A stretch of DNA of 64,000 nt from positions 19,324-83,323 of the forward strand of contig JAIYAP010000007.1 in assembly GCA_027488935.1 (NCBI GenBank), given 5' to 3'. Both the position numbers and the translations under genes were made by a program. The DNA is from Saprospiraceae bacterium (GTDB taxonomy: Bacteria; Bacteroidota; Bacteroidia; Chitinophagales; Saprospiraceae). The stretch's first letter is position 1, and the number at the start of each line of letters is the position of its first letter. Of the stretch, positions 45,603 through 54,719 are shown piece by piece. The notes under the pieces were generated by a model. The model saw only the letters and a list, made by a program, of their open reading frames with translations, made no database searches and had not been told where the DNA came from.

Positions 45603-48398
45603 ATGAAAACATCACCACCAAAAAAATCTGTTTCAAAAATAGCAGCAGATAAAACAGAACAGAAGCTAAATGAGATTGGAAAAATTAATGAAATAATTGT
45701 CGTATCTGACGACATAACCGGCCAAAAACAAGCATCACAGTATGCCCGGAGTTTAATTGAAGCGAGCTTAGATCCTCTTGTTACCATTAATGCCGATGGA
45801 AAAATAACAGATGTGAATGAAGCATCCATAAAAGTTACGGGAGTTGAACGTGAAAAATTGATTAATACTGATTTCTCCAATTATTTTACGGAACCGCAAA
45901 AAGCAGAAGAGGGTTACCAGCAGGTCTTTGAAAAAGGTTTTGTGGCTGATTATCCACTAACGATAAAACATAAAAACGGAACGTTGACAGATGTTTTATA
46001 CAATGCTTCTGTTTATAAAGATGATAAAGGCACAGTTCTTGGTGTTTTTGCAGCAGCGAGAGATGTTACATCACAAAAACAAATTGAAGATGAACTCCTT
46101 AAAACCCAAGAACGCCTAAATGTAGGCTTGAAAATTGCCAATATTGCGCTTTCAGAAATAAATTATATAACCAATACCGTACAACTTTCGCCTGAAAGTG
46201 CTGCCATGTATGGCTTTCCTAAAAATCAATTGGAAGCTACTCGCCAACAGATGCACGATACTTTTCATCCTGCTGTCAAAGCAGCGTTAGAAGCTCAAAT
46301 TATCATTGCCATGAATCCCGATAGTGGCGGCTACATGGCATTAGAACATCCCATTGTGTTGCCTTCGGGAGAGGTTCGTTGGTTAAAGGTTAATAAACAA
46401 TTCTTCTATGACCATTCTACTCAACCAGCCAAGCCCGTTTATAGCATTTTGGTTTCTCAAGATATTACCGAGAGAAAAGAATCTTCACAATACGCCCGTA
46501 GTTTGATTGAAGCAAGTTTAGACCCTCTTGTTACCATTAGTGCCGATGGAAAAATAACAGATGTGAATGAAGCATCCATAAAAGTTACGGGAGTTGAACG
46601 TGAAAAATTGATTGATACTGATTTCTCCAATTATTTTACTGAACCGCAAAGAGCAGAAGAGGGTTATCAGCAGGTCTTTGAAAAAGGTTTTGTGGCTGAT
46701 TATCCCCTAACGATAAAACATAAAAATGGAAATTTGACAGATGTGTTATACAATGCTTCTGTTTATAAAGATGATAAAGGCAATGTTCTTGGGGTTTTTG
46801 CAGCCGCTCGGGATATTACCGCACGCAAAAAGGCAGAAGAAAAAATAAAAGAAAGTGAAGTGGAAGTAAGGAAAATAAAGGAACAACTAGAACTAAGTAT
46901 TACAGCAGGAAAAATAGGGGTATGGCATTGGGATGTAAAAAATGATTTGCTTTATTGGAGCAAGGAACAACATAAAATTTACGGGTTCAATAAATCGGAA
47001 ACGGTAACAAGTTCTGCACAATTCAATGCGCTTATTGTTTCAGGGGATATGAAGCGTATTCAAGACGACCTAAGTGCAAGCAATAAATTGGAGCATGAAT
47101 ATGACTTTCAGATTATTAGAAAAAATGATGGCGAATTAAGGTGGATAAAATCCAGAGCAAAAAATACATTCGACGCACAAGGTATGCTTCAATATATTTC
47201 CGGTGTGAACATAGATATAACTGAACAGAAGTTGTTTGAAGGAAAATTGATAGAAGCAAAGTCATCTGCAGAAAATGCGGCTAAATCCCGTCAACAGTTC
47301 TTATCTAACATGAGCCACGAAATTCGTACACCATTAAATTCCATTTTAGGGTTTACAAATGTGTTATTGAAAACTGAATTAGGGTCACAACAAAAAGAAT
47401 TTGTAGAAGCTATAAATACAAGTGGCAAGTCTTTAAACCTGCTAATAAATGATATACTTGATTTGGCAAAAGTAGATGCCGGTAAAATGACATTTGAAAA
47501 ACATCCCATTGAAATTCGGAAATCTATAACAGCACTACTACATTCTTTTGACATGAAAATAAGAGAAAAGAATTTAGAACTTGTTGAAGAATATGATAAC
47601 AAAATACCACCTATATTAGTGGGAGATTCATTGCGACTAAATCAAATTATCTTAAATCTTATAAGTAATGCCGTAAAATTTACACACAAGGGAAAAATTA
47701 AACTAACCATCAAATTACTACACGAAGACAAAGAAAATGTGACCATTGAATTTGTAGTTTCCGATTCAGGAATTGGCATTGCTGAAAATAAATTAAATTC
47801 CATTTTTAATCTTTTTGAACAGGCTGAAATTAACACATCTACTTCTTATGGAGGCACAGGGTTGGGGCTTTCTATTGTAAAGCAATTAGTAGAAGGTCAA
47901 GGAGGAAGTGTTAGCGTAAAAAGTAAACTTGGGGAAGGTTCTGCATTTAGCTTTATACTGCCTTTTGGTAAAGCAAATTTAGAACTTGAAGAAGAAATTA
48001 TTCTATTAAACCCTGTTTCAGAAATTAAAAACCTGCGGGTATTAGTAGCCGAAGATGTAGCATTAAATCAATTACTAATTAAGATTATACTGAATGATTT
48101 TGGATTTGAACATGAAATAGTAGGCAATGGAAAATTGGCAATAGATAAAATTCAAACCAATACTTACGATATTATTTTGATGGATTTACATATGCCCGAA
48201 ATGAACGGCTTTGAGGCAACAGAATACATACGTAAAACATTGAAATCTCACATTCCAATCATTGCATTGACAGCAGATGTAACTACGATGGACGTTTCTA
48301 AATGTAAAGAATTTGGAATGGATAGTTACATTTCCAAACCAATAGAAGAGAAATTACTGTACAATAAAATAGTTGAATTAGTAAAAAAGAATAAATAA
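45603..48398 (+). CDS. Soluble hybrid histidine kinase with four PAS domains and a receiver
   Basis: 931 residues, no membrane segment. PAS domains lie at about 48-160, 165-290, 300-410 and 420-545; the first and third are almost identical (ARSLIEASLDPLVTI and GFVADYPLTIKHKNG in both). Then HisKA (FLSNMSHEIRTPLNSILGF), HATPase_c (LISNAVKF, DSGIGIAENK, GGTGLGLSIVK) and a receiver (LVAEDVALNQ, IILMDLHMPEMNGFEA, YISKPIEEK). All phosphotransfer residues are intact. The signal is unknown and probably cytoplasmic. Transcribed from the promoter in composite element C. Confidence 0.94.
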   Translation: MKTSPPKKSVSKIAADKTEQKLNEIGKINEIIVVSDDITGQKQASQYARSLIEASLDPLVTINADGKITDVNEASIKVTGVEREKLINTDFSNYFTEPQKAEEGYQQVFEKGFVADYPLTIKHKNGTLTDVLYNASVYKDDKGTVLGVFAAARDVTSQKQIEDELLKTQERLNVGLKIANIALSEINYITNTVQLSPESAAMYGFPKNQLEATRQQMHDTFHPAVKAALEAQIIIAMNPDSGGYMALEHPIVLPSGEVRWLKVNKQFFYDHSTQPAKPVYSILVSQDITERKESSQYARSLIEASLDPLVTISADGKITDVNEASIKVTGVEREKLIDTDFSNYFTEPQRAEEGYQQVFEKGFVADYPLTIKHKNGNLTDVLYNASVYKDDKGNVLGVFAAARDITARKKAEEKIKESEVEVRKIKEQLELSITAGKIGVWHWDVKNDLLYWSKEQHKIYGFNKSETVTSSAQFNALIVSGDMKRIQDDLSASNKLEHEYDFQIIRKNDGELRWIKSRAKNTFDAQGMLQYISGVNIDITEQKLFEGKLIEAKSSAENAAKSRQQFLSNMSHEIRTPLNSILGFTNVLLKTELGSQQKEFVEAINTSGKSLNLLINDILDLAKVDAGKMTFEKHPIEIRKSITALLHSFDMKIREKNLELVEEYDNKIPPILVGDSLRLNQIILNLISNAVKFTHKGKIKLTIKLLHEDKENVTIEFVVSDSGIGIAENKLNSIFNLFEQAEINTSTSYGGTGLGLSIVKQLVEGQGGSVSVKSKLGEGSAFSFILPFGKANLELEEEIILLNPVSEIKNLRVLVAEDVALNQLLIKIILNDFGFEHEIVGNGKLAIDKIQTNTYDIILMDLHMPEMNGFEATEYIRKTLKSHIPIIALTADVTTMDVSKCKEFGMDSYISKPIEEKLLYNKIVELVKKNK

Positions 48399-48522
48399 TC
48401 ATTGACGAAAAAAAATCTAACTTTTTGCAACGCCTATCAATTATTTACAAGCCAACGCAGCCGACAGTGCAAACAATTGCTTAAGTTTAAAACGACACAG
48501 CATCGGACAAATAGAAGCACGA

Positions 48523-48669
48523 ACCGATAACACGGGCTGGGCAAAAGTGGCGGTTCAGTGCTCCGCAGACACGTTTGTGGTTAATCAAACATTGGTTCTC
48601 CGCATCAATCCTGATAATTATCGGGATGGTGAAAATCGCTTCCTTCGCCAAGCCCTGAACGTTAGCAGC
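48523..48669 (+). repeat. attC-like element L8 (type I)
   Basis: A 147-bp relative of L1. Left end CGATAACACGGGCTGGGCAA, right end CCAAGCCCTGAACGTTAGCA, central palindrome CTGATAATTATCGGG. It separates the hybrid kinase from the next small gene; the 48399-48522 stretch shows nothing else. Confidence 0.72.
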
Positions 48670-48760
48670 AATATAACCGAAACATTTTAAAACCTAGTCT
48701 CAAGTCATATTCTGAAACCTTTAATTGAAAAAATCAATCAATTTTTGTAAAAAAAACACC

Positions 48761-49111
48761 ATGAAAAAATTTCTTATTATCTCAATCGCAATCACAATGG
48801 CAGCATCAAGTTGCAAGGCCGTTTATTCAACAACGGCAATAGAAGCTAAGAAGAGTTTTGTATTGGGCGACAACGAACACGAAGCATTTGAAGTAACAAT
48901 AAAAAATATTTCAAAAGAAAATTTGGAATTATCGCAAATGCCAAATGGTGGAACAAAACAATTAATACAGGTTCTGAATGCTGCCAAATCAGCGACTATT
49001 AAAATTGAAAAAAATACAGCCTTGTATATTGAGAATAAATCTACCAGCAAAGCATCTGTAAAGTTAAATCTTCAATCAAATACGCACCTTTCTATGGGCT
49101 ATAAAAACTAA
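48761..49111 (+). CDS. Small lipoprotein of unknown function
   Basis: 116 residues from ATG 48761, with signal FLIISIAITMAASSC and lipid-modifiable cysteine. The mature part has a fibronectin-like beta pattern (EAFEVTIKNISKENLELSQM, SATIKIEKNTALYIENKS). No family recognised. A small cassette about 90 nt after attC-like element L8. Confidence 0.7.
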   Translation: MKKFLIISIAITMAASSCKAVYSTTAIEAKKSFVLGDNEHEAFEVTIKNISKENLELSQMPNGGTKQLIQVLNAAKSATIKIEKNTALYIENKSTSKASVKLNLQSNTHLSMGYKN

Positions 49112-49149
49112 AATGGCACTACTACTTTTTGAATTTTGACAATTTATAA

Positions 49150-49292
49150 AAGAAGGTCTCCACAAAATACTGCAGGCTACATGGGGTTTTATTCAAGTTG
49201 GACTTGACAAACTAATGTGGGCCAATTGCAAAGCCAGGCTTTGGTTCGGGCTGGACAAACAACGTTCAGCATTAATTTACGGAACGCATGAC
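49150..49292 (+). repeat. Degenerate attC-like element (L9)
   Basis: GCAGGCTACATGGGGTTTTA at the left and AAAGCCAGGCTTTGG with ACAACGTTCAGC at the right resemble a decayed attC-like element after the small lipoprotein gene. Between it and P3, the frame IAQRSIFVFYNQSASEDDQL ends in a stop near 49.38 kb and may be a protein fragment. Confidence 0.4.
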
Positions 49293-49395
49293 ATAGCACA
49301 GCGCTCCATCTTTGTTTTTTACAACCAAAGCGCGTCAGAAGATGACCAGCTCATTGTTGTGTACATTGGGGCTTTTGTTTAACAAAACACTGGGA

Positions 49396-49730
49396 GTTAA
49401 CAACAACGTGGGTAGGGTATCCAGTGCAAAATGTTCGGAAGTCGTTCCGTTCCCCCTGACACGTCGGAAGCGTTTCGAACGCTTCCGACGTGTCAGGGGG
49501 AACGGAACGGAGCGTACCGCGAAAACATTCCGACACCTCGCGGCGGAATATTGGGCACTACGCATTTTATATTATTGCTGAAGTCACAAAGCGCTACATC
49601 TTTATTCAATCGATTCATGATCAGGCTGATAAGGTTAAAAATTGCAGATATTTGGAGGTTTTGGTGCTTCTGGTTTATCTTTGCGCGACGGACTGGACGC
49701 AACAAATACGCATATTTCCGTGTTATGTGG
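49396..49730 (+). repeat. Composite element D: palindrome P3 + promoter repeat D
   Basis: GTTAACAACAACGTGGGT, then a perfect 67-bp palindrome (49443-49509), then the promoter repeat ending CGCATATTTCCGTGTTA. TTG (49652), 21 nt and TATCTTTG (49676-49683) form the promoter, directed at the AraC gene at 49761. The P3 stem differs from the other copies, but on both sides in a matching way. Confidence 0.75.
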
Positions 49731-49760
49731 TGTTGTTAATGGCCACTAATTCACAACAAA

Positions 49761-50486
49761 TTGAGCAATAGAATTAAATATAAAATCGAAAGGTCGAATA
49801 AGACCACAGCTGATATAATGAAGTTCAATTCTAAAGAAGACGGAATAGAACTAACTTGTCATATTTCTAAACAATGCAATACGAATAACGTACCTGAGTT
49901 AAAAGAAAATTATGTCCTTTCTTTCCAATTTGATATCGACTATTTAGCATCATTTGGAAATCCATCTGTTTTACTTTTAGATAAAAAAGAAACAGAACTT
50001 TGCTGTAACGCTAAGCTAATTGTTTCTGAAATTTTGAAAACAAAATATACAGGACACTTAAAAAATATGTTAATTGAGGCTAAGGCAATAGAACTTTTTT
50101 TATGTGTGGTAGGTTGCGAATTAGAAATTGAAGATAAATGTGGAAGTTGTACGTTTTTAACCAACCAATACGAAAAAGAAAAAATTTATGCTGCAAAAGA
50201 AATATTACTAAATAACTTGGCATACCCGCCAATAATATCAGAACTTTCCCTTCAAGTTGGAATTAATCAATGCTACTTAAAGAAAGGATTTAAAGACATT
50301 TTTGGTACTACGATATATGCCTTTGTTCAAGAGCAGAGAATTATTAAAGCCAAACTCTTGCTCAAAACCACAAATAGTTCTGTTTCTGATATTGCTGAAA
50401 TGGTAGGATTTTCCAATGCAAGCAATTTTAGTAATGCTTTTAAAAACTACACAGGGATTTCGCCAAGTGAATTGCGAAATAATTGA
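49761..50486 (+). CDS. AraC family regulator (PchR-like)
   Basis: 241 residues starting at a TTG (MSNRIKYKIERSN). The N-terminal part (ELTCHISKQCNTNNVPELKE, LSFQFDIDYLASFG) lacks a cupin signature but resembles PchR-type siderophore regulators; the HTH region is complete (ISELSLQVGINQCYLKKGFK, IAEMVGFSNASNFSNAFKNY, ISPSELR). It lies 91 nt before a TonB receptor gene, as PchR-type activators commonly do, so it probably activates it in response to the ferri-siderophore. Confidence 0.85.
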   Translation: MSNRIKYKIERSNKTTADIMKFNSKEDGIELTCHISKQCNTNNVPELKENYVLSFQFDIDYLASFGNPSVLLLDKKETELCCNAKLIVSEILKTKYTGHLKNMLIEAKAIELFLCVVGCELEIEDKCGSCTFLTNQYEKEKIYAAKEILLNNLAYPPIISELSLQVGINQCYLKKGFKDIFGTTIYAFVQEQRIIKAKLLLKTTNSSVSDIAEMVGFSNASNFSNAFKNYTGISPSELRNN

Positions 50487-50546
50487 TTTTCCTAAATTCA
50501 CAAGTCAATTTCCCGATTGGATAACTTCAACTAAATAATACGTTTC

Positions 50547-50554
50547 TACTTTTG
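50547..50554 (+). promoter_or_regulatory. Promoter -7 box of the TonB-receptor gene
   Basis: TACTTTTG matches TAnnTTTG, 24 nt before the receptor ATG. GATAACTTC lies 20 nt upstream of CTTTTGCA, an arrangement repeated before the epimerase gene at 53694. Confidence 0.5.
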
Positions 50555-50577
50555 CACGTGAATTTTAAAAGAGCAAG

Positions 50578-52812
50578 ATGCAAAAATTTGTATTATTTGT
50601 GGCATTCGTATTTGGATTTGTAGATACAATCCGTGCCCAACAGCAAGACACTACGCTTGTAACTACTTTAAAAGAAGTAGCCATAGAAGGTAAAAGAGTT
50701 GTACTCGAAAGGCTTCAAGAAGTTGAGGGGACTTCCTTATTTTCAGGGAAAAAGAATGAAGTGATTAAATTAGCCAATATGAATGCTAATTTGGCTACTA
50801 ACAATAGTCGCCAAATTTTTTCGAGAGTACCGGGTATCTCTATTTGGGAAAATGATGGCTCAGGAGTTCAAGTTTCAATAGGCGCAAGAGGGTTAAGCCC
50901 CAACAGAAGCTGGGAATTTAACACCCGACAAAATGGATATGATATCTCAAGCGATGTATTTGGCTATCCAGAAGCATATTACAATCCACCTATGGAAGCA
51001 GTTGATAAAATACAAATTGTTAGAGGTGGAGCCTCTTTACAATATGGTTCTCAATTTGGAGGCTTACTAAACTATCATTTGAAACGAGAAACAGAAAACA
51101 AGCCCTTTACTTTTCAATCACAAAACACAATAGGTAGTTATGGAATGCTTAGTAGTTTTAATGCTGTTGGGGGAAATACTTCCAAATGGAATTACTATGC
51201 TTATAATCATTACAGAAAAGGCAACGGTTGGAGAGCGCATGGACAATATGAAGTGCGAAACACCCATGCCTTCGTACAGTATAAAATCAATGCCCAAAAT
51301 AGTATATCAGCAGAATATACAAATATGGACTACGAATTACAACAATCAGGAGGACTTACAGATGCACAATTTGCAAGCAATCATCAACAATCGTTTAGAA
51401 AAAGAAACTGGTTTAGTACCCCTTGGAACGTCGGTGCGATAAATTTTGATCGTAAAGTAAATGAAAATCTGTCTTTTAACGTAAAAGTATTTGGACTAAT
51501 TGGCGAACGAAATAGTATCGGATTTATAGCCCCGGCAACTATAAACGATACGATAAACACAACACTTAAAGATTTTAATAATAGACAAGTTGATAGAGAT
51601 TTCTATAAAAATATAGGGTCTGAGTTTAGAGGATTATACAGCTATAATTTATTGAACAAAAAACACAATCTGGCTTTTGGAGCAAGGGTTTATCAAGCAA
51701 ATACCAAAAGAAAACAAAGAGGAAGCGGCGATACTGGCTTTGATTATAATACAACTATTATAACCAACAAATATCCAACAGCGCTGGATTTTACAACCAA
51801 CAACTTTGCACTGTTTGCAGAAAACCAATTTAAAATAACCGATCATTTTAGTATTACCCCTGGTATTAGGTATGAAAATATCGTTTCAGATATAAAAGGT
51901 CGTTTGTCTGTTTCGGGGACTACTGATGTAAACGCAACACCAAGTAGTATCAAACGAAATGTTATTTTAGGAGGTGTCGGTATGGAGTATAAACTGAAAA
52001 ATAACAATATTTATGCGAACTTTTCACAAGCATTTCGCCCAGTTTTATTTTCAGACATTACACCACCTGCCACCACAGACGTAATTGATGTCAACTTGAA
52101 AGATGCTAATGGATTTAATGCAGATGTAGGGTTTAGAGGCTCATTGTCTAACTTCTTGACTTTTGATATAAGTGCATTTTACATCCAATATAACGACAGA
52201 ATTGGGACCATTCGGAAGTTTATAGACAATGACCCAACAAAGGCTACTTATCAGTTTAGAACTAATTTGGGTAAGTCTTCAAATAAAGGAGTTGAGGCTT
52301 ATGTAGATTTTAACCTCTTTAAGGCTGTGAAATTAAATCCAAAAGCAGGAAATCTAAGTTTATTTGCAAGTTTAGCATTTATAAATGCTACCTATGATGA
52401 CTTCAAAACATCAAGCATTTCTGGTACTGCACCTAGTATTATTATCAAAGAAGATAACCTGAAAGGGAAAAAAGTTGAAAATGCCCCTAGTCAAATACAC
52501 AACATAGGTGTTACCTACTCAAATAACGGTTTTTCGACATCATTACAAACAAGAATAACAAGCGAAGTATTTACGGATGCTACCAATACCGAAGTAGCAA
52601 ACACCACTGCTACCATTGGCAAAATAGATGGTTACCAAGTGTATGATTTGTCCGCAGAATATGTTTTTCTTAAACACTACAATATTAGGGTTAGTATTAA
52701 TAATTTAACCGACACAAAATATGCAACGCGTAGAGCAGGCGGCTACCCAGGACCAGGCTTGTTGCCAGGGGAAGGACGGACATTTAATTTAGGGATTGGC
52801 ATTAAACTGTAA
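50578..52812 (+). CDS. TonB-dependent outer-membrane receptor, siderophore type (FecA-like)
   Basis: 744 residues with signal peptide ending IRAQ. The plug domain (QIFSRVPGISIWENDGSG, VQVSIGARGLSPNRSWEFNT, IQIVRGGASLQYGSQFGG) is followed by the 22-strand barrel ending in the short LNLGIGIKL. There is no N-terminal carboxypeptidase-like domain and no SusD partner, which argues for a ferric-siderophore or citrate receptor. Preceded by a PchR-like AraC gene. No siderophore biosynthesis genes are nearby, so it probably imports foreign siderophores. Confidence 0.92.
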   Translation: MQKFVLFVAFVFGFVDTIRAQQQDTTLVTTLKEVAIEGKRVVLERLQEVEGTSLFSGKKNEVIKLANMNANLATNNSRQIFSRVPGISIWENDGSGVQVSIGARGLSPNRSWEFNTRQNGYDISSDVFGYPEAYYNPPMEAVDKIQIVRGGASLQYGSQFGGLLNYHLKRETENKPFTFQSQNTIGSYGMLSSFNAVGGNTSKWNYYAYNHYRKGNGWRAHGQYEVRNTHAFVQYKINAQNSISAEYTNMDYELQQSGGLTDAQFASNHQQSFRKRNWFSTPWNVGAINFDRKVNENLSFNVKVFGLIGERNSIGFIAPATINDTINTTLKDFNNRQVDRDFYKNIGSEFRGLYSYNLLNKKHNLAFGARVYQANTKRKQRGSGDTGFDYNTTIITNKYPTALDFTTNNFALFAENQFKITDHFSITPGIRYENIVSDIKGRLSVSGTTDVNATPSSIKRNVILGGVGMEYKLKNNNIYANFSQAFRPVLFSDITPPATTDVIDVNLKDANGFNADVGFRGSLSNFLTFDISAFYIQYNDRIGTIRKFIDNDPTKATYQFRTNLGKSSNKGVEAYVDFNLFKAVKLNPKAGNLSLFASLAFINATYDDFKTSSISGTAPSIIIKEDNLKGKKVENAPSQIHNIGVTYSNNGFSTSLQTRITSEVFTDATNTEVANTTATIGKIDGYQVYDLSAEYVFLKHYNIRVSINNLTDTKYATRRAGGYPGPGLLPGEGRTFNLGIGIKL

Positions 52813-52820
52813 AATATAAC

Positions 52821-53018
52821 AGCACATAATACCGGCTTGTGAAAAACCTAAGTATTTAAAGCTTTTTTGTTGCTAAAGTAACGAAACGGTACATCTTGAA
52901 TCAATTAACTCATGATCAGGTTGATAAAGTTGAAAATTGTAGATACTTGGAGCTTTGGTGCTTCTGGTTTATCTTTGCTAGACAGATGTGGCAAGTAGGC
53001 ATATTTATGAGTTACCTG
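52821..53018 (+). repeat. Promoter repeat copy E with attC-like ends
   Basis: Left end CAGCACATAATACCGGCTTG is a diverged attC-like end; the promoter repeat (TTGATAAAGTTGAAAATTG, then TTG at 52947, 20 nt, TATCTTTG at 52970-52977) ends GCATATTTATGAGTTACC. No palindrome P in this copy. The promoter drives the Crp-like gene at 53041. Confidence 0.72.
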
Positions 53019-53040
53019 CTATGCTACGACAACAACAAAA

Positions 53041-53619
53041 ATGTACGACCAACTTAAAGCTCACACTTCTGAACACATAAAATTGACTGACCACCAGTGG
53101 GCAGAAATTATTCCATTATTTAAACCAATTGAAGTAACAAAGGGAAGTTATTTAATCAGAGAAGGACAAACGAGCAATTACATCTACTTCATCAATTCAG
53201 GACTTTTAAGAATGTTCTACCTAAAAGATGGAGAAGAAACTACTCGTTACTTCGCAACTGAGGGGTATTTTGCAACTGCATTAACAAGTTTTTTGACAAG
53301 AAAACCAACCGTTGAAAATGTAGAGGCATTAGAAAACTGCGAACTTTTGCAGTTGCATTTTGATGATTTGCAATTACTCTACAAGAAAGTGCCACTTTGG
53401 GAAACATTTTTTAGACAACTTTTAGAAGAAGCCTACATCATAACGACCAAACGCATTGAAGGACACATTACAAAGACAGCACAGGAAAGATACAATGACT
53501 TTGTTAGGTACAACCCAAGCCTTCTGCAACGAGTACCACAACAATACATTGCAACTTACTTAGGCATCACACCTGTTTCATTAAGCCGACTTCGTAGTAA
53601 AATTTCAAAGACAAAATAA
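53041..53619 (+). CDS. Crp/Fnr family transcriptional regulator
   Basis: 192 residues. The cNMP-binding beta roll is clear (GSYLIREGQTSNYIYFINSG, LLRMFYLKDGEETTRYFATE) and the C-terminal winged helix ends YIATYLGITPVSLSRLRSKI. No FeS cysteine cluster, so not an oxygen sensor of Fnr type. Ligand unknown. It sits 75 nt before the epimerase gene, which may be its target. Confidence 0.9.
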   Translation: MYDQLKAHTSEHIKLTDHQWAEIIPLFKPIEVTKGSYLIREGQTSNYIYFINSGLLRMFYLKDGEETTRYFATEGYFATALTSFLTRKPTVENVEALENCELLQLHFDDLQLLYKKVPLWETFFRQLLEEAYIITTKRIEGHITKTAQERYNDFVRYNPSLLQRVPQQYIATYLGITPVSLSRLRSKISKTK

Positions 53620-53693
53620 CGTTCTTATCATTTGATAACTTCCAACACAAAGCTGCTACCGACTTTTGCAACATCATTTTAAAAATTAAAAAC

Positions 53694-54530
53694 ATGAACT
53701 CAAAAGTTGTAATTACAGGCGGAAATAGTTTGGTTGGTCAAGCCCTAATTCCTGCACTCAAACAAAAAGGTTACTTTGTAACCACCTTGACAAGAAAGTC
53801 GTTTTCATCAAAAGCTGATGAGAATATAACTGATTGGATGAATTCTAACAAAGCAAAAGAAGCAATTAAAAGTGCTGATTTTGTTGTCCATCTCACAGGC
53901 GAAATATTTGCAAGAACGTGGGATGAGTTCTATCAGCCAAATGTAAAACCAACAGAGGTAATTGCCGAACAAATAAAAATTGGCAATGTAAAAAAAGTAG
54001 TTTTCCTTAGTTATCCAGGTGCAAATCCAAATTCAGACAACTTGTTTTTAAAATCAAAAGGACAAGCAGAAAAAATCTTAACTGATACCAGTAAGGACGT
54101 GGTAATTTTTAGAGTGCAAGCAATAATGCACAACCCTAACGAAAAAGGTCCTTTTGAAGATTATTTGACTTACAAAGGAACTGAACCGGTAAGAGTAATT
54201 GGAAATGGCAAAACACCTATCCACACCATTTACCAAGATGATGTTATTACTGCAATTTTAAAATCTTTGGAAGCAAATAACGAAGGGGTCTATGACTTAT
54301 TTAATGAAGTTATTGAACTGAACGACCTTGTTAAACTAATCAACAAAGGGCAAGCAATTAAACAAGCAAATACACCAATTTTTGTAGCACGACTTTTTAG
54401 TATGTTCAGCAAAAACCTTTCACCAACAACAGTAAACTTGTACAGCAGAAAACAAGTATTGATGGACAATACTAAAACAGTTAAAGACTTTGGTTTGACG
54501 TTTGTATCTGTAAAAAAACTATGGCAGTAA
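53694..54530 (+). CDS. NAD(P)-dependent epimerase/reductase, SDR family (TIGR01777/atypical SDR type)
   Basis: 278 residues. The Rossmann motif is VVITGGNSLVGQALIPALK, close to the GxxGxxG of extended/atypical SDRs, and FVVHLTGEIFARTWDEFYQP resembles the second motif of the YfcH group. The YxxxK lysine is in NLFLKSKGQAEKIL, lacking a clear tyrosine. It may bind flavin or NADP, substrate unknown. It follows the Crp-like gene; attC-like element L11 follows 19 nt after its stop. Confidence 0.8.
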   Translation: MNSKVVITGGNSLVGQALIPALKQKGYFVTTLTRKSFSSKADENITDWMNSNKAKEAIKSADFVVHLTGEIFARTWDEFYQPNVKPTEVIAEQIKIGNVKKVVFLSYPGANPNSDNLFLKSKGQAEKILTDTSKDVVIFRVQAIMHNPNEKGPFEDYLTYKGTEPVRVIGNGKTPIHTIYQDDVITAILKSLEANNEGVYDLFNEVIELNDLVKLINKGQAIKQANTPIFVARLFSMFSKNLSPTTVNLYSRKQVLMDNTKTVKDFGLTFVSVKKLWQ

Positions 54531-54549
54531 ACGTTGGACAAAAGCACAG

Positions 54550-54683
54550 CAGGTAACAGCGGTTTAGCGTTATGGCGGGTGAAATGCTTCGTTGACACAT
54601 TTGTACTATATTTGAACTGTGTGCTTCGTATCAACTTTTGTGGTGTAAATCCGCCACTACGCCAAGCCGCAAAACGTTCGTGG
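54550..54683 (+). repeat. attC-like element L11 (type III)
   Basis: A 134-bp relative of L3. Left end CAGGTAACAGCGGTTTAGCG, right end CGCCAAGCCGCAAAACGTTCG; CTATATTTGAACTGTGTGCT in the centre. The next gene starts 37 nt after it. Confidence 0.72.
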
Positions 54684-54719
54684 CAATGCAAAACGATAAC
54701 CTAACCAACGTCAAAAAAA

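Noticed and set aside
49312-49771. Several ORFs across palindrome P3 and promoter repeat D
   Set aside because: They overlap each other on both strands and read through repeat DNA.
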